A DNA stretch of 64,000 nt from Hevea brasiliensis. Lineage: Eukaryota; Streptophyta; Magnoliopsida; Malpighiales; Euphorbiaceae. The position numbers and the translations under genes were made by a program. The stretch lies in the NCBI RefSeq assembly GCF_030052815.1, contig NC_079504.1:84818249-84882248 (forward strand), in the 5' to 3' direction. Under the pieces are notes generated by a model. That model was not told the DNA's origin, made no database searches, and saw only the letters and a list, made by a program, of their open reading frames with translations. This document shows positions 10,126 to 21,163 of the stretch, piece after piece. Every line of letters begins with the position of its first letter. The stretch's first letter is position 1.

Positions 10126-12592
10126 GCCATGACACAATTTTTCCGTACAAGCCGTGTTGTACACCACGACAAGACATACTCACCCCAATAATCGAAATCA
10201 ATGAGGGAGGAAGCTAGCTATATAATGAGAACTCATCCACACTCACCTCAGACTGGTAAGTCAAGGAGGGAGGAACATAATCATACTCACCCCATTAATG
10301 GATGAGGAACATAGTATCAGTGTCATGCCAATTGTGAGTCAAAACAATTCCAAACATTTTATTCAAATGATCCGTAAGAATCCAATAAATTTCCAAAGTT
10401 ATAATTTCATTCACAAAATGGCAACACAATTCGTAATTCACTTCAATTTCCACAAAAACCATTTACAGTGCTTTTCAATCAATAAGTATCCATCAATATC
10501 ATTCAAACAATTTTTCACAGTTTTAAACCATTCACCATGTTTTTCAATCAATAAGTGTTCATCAAACACATTTCCACAATTTAAAACAATAATATACAAA
10601 TAGTCAATATTTATTTCAATTGAAAAATTCAAGAGAAATAGTTGTTGTGCACAAACCTCTGATATTTGTCTCCTGGTCCTGACTCAGTATTTCTTTCTCT
10701 TTTGCTGAGTCCTTGTTAACTGAGAAACACAATTTGAAGTGTTTCAGTGCTAAATTAATTTGCCTCTAACGATAATGTTCGCTAAACAATTCACTGAATA
10801 CCTTTATTTGCTAAATCACCTAATATACCGACCCTCGATGTTTTCTAGGTAAATTAGGTTTTAGTGTCATTAATATGTCACACTCGATAGGGTTTTAGGT
10901 TTGGTACGTTTTGCCAAACTCGTTTCCTTGTTTAGTGCATTTTAATGCAACTTGCTGGATTCCGGAATACTAGTTTGACCTAGCCGGACGACCTAGTTCC
11001 CTCGGTTTTCGGGTTTTGGTCAAAACTACAAACTTGTAGATCTATGTCTTATGGACCGCGGTACAAAAGTTTAGGTCAATCCGAGTTAACTAGACCAAGT
11101 TATGGTCATTATACTATTGTTGGTCAAATGGTATCAAATTAGGTCATTTTTAGGTCAATTTGGTCAACTTTGGTTCGGCCAGTTTTTGGACCCAAACTTG
11201 TGCAAGATTTTTGACTTGCTTATGGTCATTTCTGGCCTTTGGTATCTTCATAAGACTTATAGGTCTTAACTATTCATGGTTAAAATTTCAGGTCAATTGG
11301 ACCTGTTATGAGTGAGTTATGGCCCAAAAACTCACTGCTGCCCAATTGGTCATTTTTTAGGTCCTAATTGCACCTAATCCGAATTGGTCATTTTCTTAGG
11401 TCACCTTGCAAGCAGAATTTTGGTATGCTTTCTCAATGAAAGTTGGCACATTTTGTGCCTAGTTCCACCTCCAATTGGTCTCATACCAATTGAGGTTACA
11501 CATTTAAACTTATTGGCTAAAATAAACACTGCCCTTGGTTACTTTGCTTAACACACATCAATTACACACATTTACCTTGCAATATGTTTACTTCCCTACC
11601 AAATCTGTTTTGGTACATTACTAAAAACGCATTCCCCTTTACATTAACATCATTTTGGGCAGATTACAATTATCCTCAATACACCAATTAACACTCAATT
11701 TACAAGTTCTAAGTACAATCACATACACTCCTAACCATTACAAATTTTTGCATATACTTTACACAACAAGTTCATATACATATCCATCAATCCTTCTATG
11801 TCAATATTTTGCCAACACTTCCATGAATATATACATTTATTCAAGTGTCCCCAAGCTGCCGAAAATCTTCTTCAACACCAAATTGTCCTACAATTCATCA
11901 ATTCCCATCCAAGTGCCAAAAATCACCATATAAATATGAAGTAATTCACTAGGTTTATTAAATCATCATAACTAACATAATTCTCATCAAATATATGTAC
12001 AATTACTTCATCAATACATGATTACATGGCTGCCCAAAAATGGATATCTCAATACTCTTCAAACTTAAAAATTTCCTTCACAAAACCAACACCCATAACA
12101 TGTATACAAAGTTTATCAAAGAAATCATCAAAAATGCTAACTTACCTTATGGTTGGAGCTTGTTAAACCTTGCTTAAACTTCTTAAATTTGGTATCAAAC
12201 TCTTCCTTGTGATGTGTAGACAAACTTTAATGAAGAACCCTAGGTGATTGGAGTTGAAATGGAGGAGTGCATGGAGCTTGATTGAAAAATGGCCATGGAG
12301 GATTTTGGGGAGTTTTTCATTCACGGCAAATGGAGGTTTCAATGTTGAAGATGATCTTTTAGTGGAGCAATCTGCCCACTTATGCTTATTTTTAATTCAT
12401 TTTATGATTCTTAGTGGTCCACTTACTTACTTTAAATCATATAATATGTTGAATTTCCACTTATTCCACATTAAACCCTTCATTTTTGCTATTTACTTTA
12501 GGTACCACTAAACTAATTTTTCATTTTATTTTCTAAGTGTAATATTATTTATTTTTAATGGACATTTAGGTCAAAAGACAATTCGGGATGTC

Positions 12593-12610
12593 AAATGACC
12601 ATAATGCCCT
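12593..12610 (-). promoter_or_regulatory. Shared 18-nt LTR motif (C2 3' LTR copy)
   Basis: The minus strand reads AGGGCATTATGGTCATTT, 417 nt from the LTR start. The twin in the 5' LTR is at 19068-19085 (GGGGCATTATGGTCATTT, offset 420). Confidence 0.6.
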
Positions 12611-13027
12611 GTTCGGAGTTGCATTCCGATTTTTAGTATCTAGGGTTTTGTCTGCTTTTTCGATTTCTCACTTTTCTTTGTACTAATTATTTAATTTTTC
12701 TTTGATATTTCTAATGATATTTATTCTTCAACAAGGGTCTATTTAAGTCCCAAAAATGTTTTCCAGGTTCCCCATGATCCAGCTAGTCAACGGTCCACGC
12801 AGTGGCTTCCCGATGCGGTCACCCATCGCTAGGGTTTTCGGCTCGCTTAACTTGGTTACATTTCTTTGCTATGATTTTTCCTTTGTTTTTCTTGTATTTT
12901 CTTTTCTTGTATTTCATTATTTATGTCTCCTCATTCATATTGAAGTGTGGTTCTAGGCATCCTAGCTGTCCGGACAGCACTAGTCACCGGAACAGCAGAA
13001 CGCACTACCGAACTTAGGGGTGTTACA

Positions 13028-13065
13028 ATTCTCCCCCCCTTAAAATAAATTTTGTCCACGAAATT
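13028..13065 (-). promoter_or_regulatory. C2 palindrome and polypurine tract
   Basis: On the minus strand AAATTTCG-TGGA-CAAAATTT is followed by a tract containing AAGGGGGGAGAAT next to the LTR start. One arm of the palindrome has a G to A change. Confidence 0.75.
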
Positions 13066-14089
13066 TTACTCAATGGCCATCTTACAATAGTCATACGTTT
13101 ATTCTCTCCTTTCTATACGATTGTATAATCTTCTTTTCCTCAAATTTGTATAAGACTTTTAACAATCTCATACAACGTTTAATTTGTTTGTATAATACTA
13201 ATCTCCTCTTACTATTATGTTGTCTAATATTTCGGTTCACGTTCCTTCTTGAATGACCATTGAGGTCATGTTAGAATCATTCATCAGTCATTGGTCCTCT
13301 GACCATTCTAGTCCGTAGTCTTCCTCACATTCGTAATATTTCTTTGTTATATATGAATCAACTGTTCAAATCTCTACTTTCATAACTCTTTTTATCTGTC
13401 AATATTCTATAACTTACTTCTTTTTTGTACTGAACTATAACCTTTCGATATTCTAACTTTTAAGTTTTAGATCCCTAAGTAGGATTTTCAAACTTATTTC
13501 TAACAATTAAATTCTGTCCTGGCATAACTATACCAAAACAGATGCCGTTGGTAACTATTCTTAGCTAGGTATACTATCGGGTAGTACGTAGCTCTACACA
13601 ATAATCTCAAGTCAGTACTGTAATCTGCAGCTTACAGTATAAACATCAAGAACATTGCATAGTTACTACGATACATCCCAATAGATCAAATTTTCCTATC
13701 TTTTATCCTTTTTGAATTCACTGATATTCGAATCTTATTCTGATTACAATATCCATTAGCAATTTCTAACAGTAACCTCCTTGCCCTTATCAAGAGCAAT
13801 TCCATTACTGCATCTTACTTTTACGTCCTCTTGCCTTACATTAAGTAGGCTCACTAATTAGCTTTATAATTTATGGTGTGTTAGAAAATACTTTTCGCCG
13901 ATAAACTCTTTCAAAACTAATTTCACTTATTATCACAATCCTTATCTTAAGGACTAATCACTAATGCATCAAAATTTATTCCCCTGTAAAGGAATAACAA
14001 CAGAACATGTAGTTCTAACACTAACATAAAAGTATGCAAACTCCAGGTCAAACAATACATATATATATCTTAGTTGCTAATTGAGAAAG
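13066..14089 (-). other. Unrecognised 1-kb spacer in place of pol in C2
   Basis: Between the gag relic and the polypurine region I find no ORF above 60 codons and no motif of protease, RT, RNase H, integrase or chromodomain on either strand. The sequence is AT-rich and does not visibly match any other part of this window. It may be captured sequence or a decayed pol remnant. Confidence 0.6.
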
Positions 14090-15336
14090 TACCAGCAATA
14101 ATGTCAAAAGTCTCAGCCTCTTCTCTCTGCCGTATAGCGTATACTCCAGCTGGAGCATCACCCTGTTCTGGCTGATTCACAGTACTCTGACTTCTAGGTG
14201 TACTACCCCTACCTCTACCTCTGCCTCTACTAACTGATGGTGAACTATTTGGGGTAAAAACTTGGATTGATCCTTTTGGTGTAGTAAATGATCCAGAACG
14301 ACCTGGATTTACACAATCCCTAGCAAAATGGCCAGTCTCTCCACAGTTAAAACATGCTCCTACTGCTCTATAACATACCCCACTATGTGGTTTACCACAA
14401 GTTTCACAAAGTCGATCTGACAGCGCATTCCTGGGTTTCTGTTGAGTTTGCTGATCCGATCGAGGTGGTTTCTGTCCAAAAGATCTATCTCTATCGGACT
14501 TCTTACTATCTCTGTCGTATCCCCCAAAGTTATTCCTCTTTCAAGTAGGACCACTAGAACTCTGTTCTGCTGACTTTCCCTCTTTTTCTGTCTTCTCTGA
14601 TTTCTTTTTCTCAAGAGCCGCTTCAGATTCAATTCTTTCTAATTCTAGTGCTTGAGAAATAAGTTCAGAGAAGTTGTTATGTTTGAATCCGACCACTTGT
14701 AATCTGATACTAGGCTTCAAGCCGGTTTCAAACCTCTTACATCTCTCCTCTCGGTAGAAAGTAGACTTCTTGCATAATGGCTCAGTGAAAAATTCCCTTT
14801 CATATTCAGCCACCGATCGCTCCTGTTTGGACTTAGGAACTCTTGCGGCTTCTGGTCTACATAAGCATCGAGGACATATTTACGCTGAATTCCCGAGGAA
14901 GTCATTCCATGTTAGCTGCGCAGTTCTACTGCATCGTGGGAATGGTTTTCCACCACCATAAGCATCCCCAGAGCAAAGATACCGAGTATTCAAATCTAAG
15001 CTCCTGCATGCAATGCGGTTTCTTGAATACCCTATCCATCCTTTCTAACCACTATTACGCCTCTAGAGGATCTATCGTCCCCTTGAACTCAGAGCCCCAT
15101 ATTTCATCAATTTGTCATATTGTCTAGCAAAAACGTGGTTGTACCACCGTGTCTGTATTGGGACTTGAGTAGGCACATTACCACCATTTGTTGGAACATT
15201 GCACCGTCTGTTGAGCGAATCGAGCAGAACTACGATGCTGCGGTGCTGCTGAACCACTGACATTATGTAGGGCTGGGGCATCCCCTTGCACCTCAGCCTC
15301 TATAGATTGATCGACTGAACGATCACCCTCTTCCAT
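14090..15336 (-). pseudogene. gag: C2 gag relic
   Basis: The start ATG at 15336 (minus) opens MEEGDRSVDQS, as in the gag of B. Fragments in several frames follow B in order: QYDKLMKYG, the KYVLDAYVDQK part of the retrotransposon gag domain, the RCKRFETGLKPSIR block, and a lysine/glutamate-rich linker. A CX2CX4HX4C zinc knuckle (CFNCGETGHFARDC) comes last, near 14300-14360. At about 14090-14140 it reaches the gag-protease junction (REEAETFDI) and similarity stops. Many single-base indels break the frame, mostly between 14540 and 15300. Gag would form the particle and bind element RNA. Confidence 0.82.
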
Positions 15337-15506
15337 AGTTAATTCGAGGATCTTAGACCTCCTGTACAATAATACAAGGAGATTTCCTCCCGTTAGTGCA
15401 TATTTATAATGTAATGTACTGTATGTATCAACCAATGATATTGAGCAGTTGTACTGTGAAGAAAGAATATTCAAATAACATGTGAAAACAGAATTTAAAA
15501 AACTTT

Positions 15507-15518
15507 GCTCTGATACCA
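15507..15518 (-). promoter_or_regulatory. C2 primer binding site
   Basis: The minus strand reads TGGTATCAGAGC, complementary to the 3' end of plant initiator-Met tRNA. It lies 8 nt inside the 5' LTR. Confidence 0.88.
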
Positions 15519-16126
15519 TTAAAACATGTCACACCCTACCCCTCTGTAAGGCATAACATGATCCCGTAGTATACCTAATGAATTACCAACTCCGTCTACT
15601 GATAACCCATTAAATATACTACAAGGGATTTTAAAAACTTTTCTTACTTCTTTTACAGTGGTGAGCACTATTTACAGGTGTTAAAAACCTTTTTGATCTG
15701 AAGTGATAGAACTAACACATTTGATTTATTTGGAATTTCTGTAAAAATTTTGGCAGAATGCCATCTGTATTTTGGATAAAACAGTTCTTCAGAAAACCTG
15801 TAAAAAGCACTTCAATTATTTTCCAAATCTCAACTCCAACATTTTTCTCAATACAACATATTTCTCAACTCAAATCCACAGTGATTTTTCAAAAGCTGAG
15901 ATATAGGAAATATAATACAATTTTTACAAGTCAAAATAACTCATAATTATTTTACAACCTCAAGTTACAATTTGAATTTACAACTGCTCAAACCAAAACA
16001 ATATGTACATACAATGGTCATACATTACAGTACAAAATGCAAAAAGCGGTATACTCGTTATACCCGAAAAATCTCTCGCTGGAGGTACTAGCAGCCTAGT
16101 CTGCTGCCCTGTCTGTCTGTCTACCT

Positions 16127-16165
16127 GCGACAGCAATAAAAAGCTATCCCTGAGACAATGTCTCA
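16127..16165 (-). other. C2 5' LTR double hairpin
   Basis: On the minus strand hairpin 1 is TGAGAC-ATT-GTCTCA (16151-16165). Hairpin 2 is GGGATAGC-TTTTTATT-GCTGTCGC with one mismatch. In the 3' LTR twin (9669-9683) hairpin 1 reads CGAGAC-ATT-GTCTCG, so both ends of one base pair have changed. Confidence 0.6.
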
Positions 16166-16314
16166 GTGGTGCACAACATTAACCAAATAAAACTTTAAAT
16201 CACAACTCATAAACCAAATAAATAGTGGATACGTAAAACCATAGTTAAATTCAAGACAATAAATGTCATAAGGAATTTAAACTCCCATTCACAAATTATC
16301 AAAATTCATAATAA

Positions 16315-16605
16315 CACAATTTAGTCAAATAGTTTAAGAATACCATATTGCCAATTCATACACAATTTGATCAAATTACTGAACAACACAGTGTTGCCGA
16401 TCAATATCACAATTTGATCAAATAACTGAATAATATCGTTTTGCAAATCAATAACACAATTCGATCAAATAACTGAATAATATCGTTTTGCAAATCAATA
16501 ATACAATTCGATCAAATAACTGAATAATACAGTGTTGCCAATTAATATCACAATTTGATCAAATAATTGAAGAATACAGTGTTGCCAATTAATATCACAA
16601 TTTAA
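16315..16605 (-). repeat. 47-bp tandem repeat in C2 5' LTR
   Basis: This is the same array as at 9835-10125, with the same monomer order, offset by 6480 bp. It was therefore present before or at insertion and copied into both LTRs. Confidence 0.88.
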
Positions 16606-19505
16606 GCCATGACACAATTTTTCCGTACATGCCGTGTTGTACACCACGACAAGACATACTCACCCCAATAATCGAAATCAATGAGGGAGGAAGCTAGCTA
16701 TATAATGAGAACTCATCCACACTCACCTCAGACTGGTAAGTCAAGGAGGGAGGAACATAATCATACTCACCCCATTAATGGAGGAGGAACATAGTATCAG
16801 TGTCATGCCAATTGTGAGTCAAAACAATTCCAAACATTTTATTCAAATGATCCGTAAGAATCTAATAAATTTCCAAAGTTATAATTTCATTCACAAAATG
16901 GCAACACAATTCGTAATTCACTTCAATTTCCACAAAAACCATATACAGTGCTTTTCAATCAATAATTATCCATCAATATCATTCAAACAATTTTTCACAG
17001 TTTTAAACCATTTTCAATCAATAAGTGTTCATCAAACACATTTCCACAATTTAAAACAATAATATACAAATAGTCAATATTTATTTCAATTGAAAAATTC
17101 AAGAGAAATAGTTGTTGTGCACAAACCTCTGATATTTGTCTCTTGGTCCTGACTCAGTATTTCTTTCCCTTTTACTGTGTCCTTGTTAACTGAGAAACAC
17201 AATTTGAAGTGTTTCAGTGCTAAATTAATTTGCCTCTAACGATAATATTCGCTAAACAATTCACTGAATACCTTTATTTGCTAAATCACCTAATATACCG
17301 ACCCTCGATGTTTTCTAGGTAAATTAGGTTTTAGTGTCATTAATATGTCACACTCGATAGGGTTTTAGGTTTGGTACGTTTTGCCAAACTCGTTTCCTTG
17401 TTTATTGCATTTTAATGCAACTTGCTGGATTCCGGAATACTAGTTTGACCTAGATGGACGACCTAGTTCCCTCGGTTTTCGGGTTTCGGTCAAAACTACA
17501 AACTTGTAGATCTATGTCTTATGGACTGCGGTGCAAAATTTTAGGTCAATCTGAGTTAAGTAGACCAAGTTATGGTCATTATACTATTGCTGGTCAAATG
17601 GTATCAAATTAGGTCACTTTTAGGTCAATTTGGTCAACTTTGGTTCGGCCAGTTTTTGGACCCGAACTTGTGCAAGCTTTTTGACTTGCTTATGGTCATT
17701 TCTGGGCTTTGGTGTCTTATAAGACTTGTAGGTATGGGTCTTAACTATTCATGGTTAAAATTTCAGGTCAATTGGACCTGTTTTGACTGAGTTATGGCCT
17801 AAACACTCACTGCTGCTCAATTGGTCATTTTTCAGGTCCTAATTGCACCTAATCCGAATTGGTCATTTTCTTAGGTCACCTTGCAAGCAGAATTTTGGTA
17901 TGCTTTCTCAATGAAAGTTGGCACATTTTGTGCCTAGTTCCACCTCCAATTGGTCTCATACCAATTGAGGTTACACATTTAAACTTATTGGCTAAAATGT
18001 ACACTGCCCTTGGTTACTTTGCTTAACACACATCAATTACACACATTTACCTTGCAATATGTTTACTTCCCTACCAAATCTGTTTTGGTACATTACCAAA
18101 AACACATTCCCCTTTACATTAACATCATTTTGGGCAGATTACAATTATCCTCAATACACCAATTAACACTCAATTTACAAGTTCTAAGTACAATCACATA
18201 CACACCTAACCATTACAAATTTTTGCATATACTTTACACAACAAGTTCATATACATATCCATCAATCCTTCTATGTCAATATTCTGCCAACACTTCCATG
18301 AATACATACATTTATTCAAATGTCCCCAAGCTGCCGAAAATCTTCTTCAACACCAAATTGTCCTACAATTCATCAATTCCCATCCAAGTGCCAAAAATCA
18401 CCATATAAATATGAAGTAATTCACTAGGTTTATTAAATCATCATAACTAACATAATTCTCATCAAATATATGTACAATTACTTCATCAATACATGATTAC
18501 ATGGCTGCCCAAAAATGGATATCTCAATACTCTTCAAACTTAAAAATTTCCTTCACAAAACCAACACCCATAACATGTATACAAAGTTTATCAAAGAAAT
18601 CTTCAAAAATGCTAACTTACCTTATGGTTGGAGCTTGTTAAACCTTGCTTAAACTTCTTAAATTTGGTATCAAACTCTTCCTTGTGATGTGTAGAAAAAC
18701 TTTAATGAAGAACCCTAGGTGATTGGAGTTGAAATGGAGGAGTGCATGGAGCTTGATTGAAAAATGGCCATGGAGGATTTTGGGGAGTTTTTCATTCATG
18801 GCAAATGGAGGTTTCAATGTTGAAGATGATCTTTTAGTGGAGAAATCTGCCCACTTATGCTTATTTTTAATTCATTTTATGATTCTTAGTGGTCCACTTA
18901 CTTACTTTAAATCATATAATATGTTGAATTTCCACTTATTCCACATTAAACCCTTCATTTTTGCTATTTACTTTAGGTACCACTAAACTAATTTTTCATT
19001 TTATTTTCTAAGTGTAATATTATTTATTTTTAATGGAAATTTAGGTCAAAAGACAATTCGGGATGTCAAATGACCATAATGCCCCTGTTCGGGTTGCATT
19101 CAGATTTTTCAGATATCTGGGTTTTGTCTGTTTTTCGATTTCTCACTTTTCTTTGTACTAATTATTTAATTTTTCTTTGATATTTCTAATGATATTTATT
19201 CTTCAACAAGGGTCTATTTAAGTCCCAAAAAATGTTTTCCAGGGTTCCCCACAGTCCAGGGCTAGTCAACTGTCCACGCCGTGGCTTCCCGGTGCGGTCA
19301 CCCATCGCTAGGGTTTTCGGCTCGCTTAACTTGGTTACATTTCTTTGCTATGATTTTTCCTTTGTTTTTCTTGTATTTTCTTTTCTTGTATTTCATTATT
19401 TATGTCTCCTCATTCATATTGAAGTGTGGTTCTAGGCATCCTATTGTCCGACAAAGACTTGGTCACTGAACAACAGAACGCACTACCGAACTTAGGGGTG
19501 TTACA

Positions 19506-19927
19506 GTTTCCCCTTTTTACCGAATCTCATAATTCTCTTCTAAGGGAAAACCTTGAGGAATACTTTTTCACCCACTGCATACTCAATATCCCTTCTCTTT
19601 AAATCAATGTAGGACTTCTGACGGTCTGATGCAGCTTTGAGTCAATCTTTGATCAACCTTATCTTCTCCTCGGTCTGCTAAACAATTTCGGGCCCAATCA
19701 ACTTTCTTTCGCCTACTTCATCCCAACATAAGGGAGTTCTGCACTTTCTGCCATACAAAGCTTCATATGGAGGCATCCCAATGCTTGATTGGTAGTTGTT
19801 GTTGTAAGCAAACTCAATCAAAGGCAATTGTGTGTCCCAACTGCCCTCAAACTCAATCACACAAGCCCATAGCATGTCCTCCAAGATTTGAATTACCCTC
19901 TCAGACTGGCCATCTGTCTGTGGGTGG
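19506..19927 (-). pseudogene. pol: C1 pol: integrase C-terminal half, cut by A3
   Basis: The minus strand opens with [20 protein letters not shown] without an intron, keeps the catalytic Glu (QSER), and runs through EGSWDTQLPLIEFAYNN and PPYEALYGRKC. Stops replace Gln (CAG to TAG in IV*QTEEK, compare B) and Trp (FP*KRI). It reaches the target duplication at 19506-19510 and resumes at 9045 on the far side of C2. A3 starts at 19928. GGTGG (19923-19927) is the candidate A3 target duplication, whose partner lies outside the window. Confidence 0.87.
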
Positions 19928-21163
19928 TGTAACACCCCTCACCCGTCTACAGTGTAGCCGAGCAAGGCATGCTACACAGCTTGCCGGAGCACCTAGTCTG
20001 TGATTATCTCATTTCCTGAGCTCAATTTGATTTTAAGAAGTCTGTTATGTAATATTCATATCATGCTGATACTATTTTCATACTTTGATAAAATCAGTGT
20101 TTCAAGATAGGTAATAAAAATTTGGCAAGGTGCCGTCTGTATTTCAAACAAACTGTCCTTCCAAACTTGTTGAAAACAGTTTAATATGATAATATTAAAA
20201 TCTCAAATATTTTACAGTCTCTATTTCTCAGTAAAGTCAATAGACTTTTACAGTCATTAAATAGTTCCATAATACAGTCCGTAATAATTCAAATATATCA
20301 AGAAAATCTCTATGTTATTTAATATGTACAAAATATTACAAACTTTAGAGCTTTCATAACACTACCAAATATAAGGCCGAATTTCAAAAATACAACAAAA
20401 GTATAAAATACAAGATATCCTAAGTCCTACCATGTATGCAATGCAGTGCAGATGACTCTGGACTCCTGTGGAGATCTGATGTCTCACCCGGTCATAGGTC
20501 TGCTGGGCTTCCCAGCTGTGTCTCCAATACCTACGCGTTACAAAAGCAACACGCTAAGCAATTTTGCTTAGTAGTGCCAAATATAAAGAAATATACATTA
20601 AAATAAAGTAAATAAAGTGTTTACGAATTTTTGGTGGTGCTGTATGTCAGTAGACTGGATTTAGCTATTTGAATTTAATAGTACTTGAATTACTGCTCAT
20701 GTAGCCTATATACTGACCAGACTGGATAAATGGTATACTGGCACTGGGTACTTAGTACCTCGGGCCATCACACCATCGGTCACAAAGTGTCTCCCAGTGT
20801 GCAAATAGTGTGGCTAAAAAGCCATATAGTCAATCTGGCGATAAGCTAAGAATAAATACACAATATGTATAGCCGTAGGCTATTAAAGTCACAGTGCGGC
20901 ATAATAAGCCATAAAAACACAGTATGGCATGAAGCCATTTACAAAACAGCTATCAGAATCCTATTGGCATGCCAACCTATCCAAACTAGTCAACTAGGCA
21001 AACTAGGACACATTATAAATTAAATGTTTAATTCTTCAATTTTTAGAGTTTACTAACTATTATGTAATTCATAAGTCAATGCATATGTTGACCTTTTTAG
21101 GTACTATGGATAAGTAGTTTCTAGCATCAACATGTCACATATTATAATTCAATATGCTGCCAA
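19928..21163 (-). repeat. A3 3' LTR, distal part (U5 side)
   Basis: The plus strand opens TGTAACACCCCTCACCC, the complement of the A3 LTR end and the twin of 39069 onward. The conserved hairpins lie near 20531-20578: one stem reads CGTGTT/AACGCG, with a G.U pair in RNA. The segment ends with GCCAA (21159-21163), the left target duplication of A2. The LTR resumes at 32101. Confidence 0.9.

Larger units (their letters stand above)
9046..13027 (-). repeat. C2 3' LTR
   Basis: On the minus strand it starts TGTAACACCCCTAAG (13027) and ends GGGTGTGACA (9046). It carries a 47-bp minisatellite (9835-10125), hairpin 1 at 9669-9683 and the 18-nt motif at 12593-12610. It also carries the paired CCTGAAATTT-type module (11072 and 11289). 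Plus-strand ORFs at 11655-11933 and 12248-12511 are antisense and recur in the other LTR only because the LTRs are copies. Confidence 0.93.
9046..19505 (-). mobile_element. Element C2: complete gag-only (non-autonomous) clade-B LTR retrotransposon
   Basis: C2 has two LTRs of 3982 and 3979 bp that look nearly identical by eye, 5-bp target duplications, a primer binding site and a polypurine tract. Its internal region is only about 2.5 kb. That region holds a gag relic and a 1-kb stretch with no recognisable protease, RT, RNase H or integrase. The LTRs and gag are closely related to element B, so B-like elements could have supplied pol. This is the layout called TR-GAG in plants (gag but no pol). 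The similar LTRs and intact target duplication point to a fairly recent insertion, made without its own polymerase. Confidence 0.85.
15527..19505 (-). repeat. C2 5' LTR
   Basis: It is near-identical and colinear with 9046-13027. It carries the same minisatellite (16315-16605), double hairpin (16127-16165) and 18-nt motif (19068-19085). The right target duplication GTTTC follows at 19506-19510. Confidence 0.93.
5236..19927 (-). mobile_element. Element C1: Ty3/gypsy chromovirus (clade B), 3' part only, split by C2
   Basis: C1 lies on the minus strand. Its visible parts are the 3' LTR (5236-8645), chromodomain (8692-9045) and integrase C-terminal half (19506-19927). C2 separates the last two, and A3 cuts the integrase at 19928. 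The low end reads TACCACACC, a two-base variant of the TGTCACACC end seen in C2. The five bases before it, TGGTT, are the candidate target duplication in A1; the other copy would be outside the window. The 5' LTR, gag and most of pol should lie beyond the right edge. Confidence 0.85.

Noticed and set aside
11655..12511. Plus-strand ORFs at 11655-11933 and 12248-12511, with close twins at 18010-18408 and 18723-18986
   Set aside because: They lie antisense inside the two C2 LTRs. Their similarity is explained by LTR identity, and the translations show no domain.
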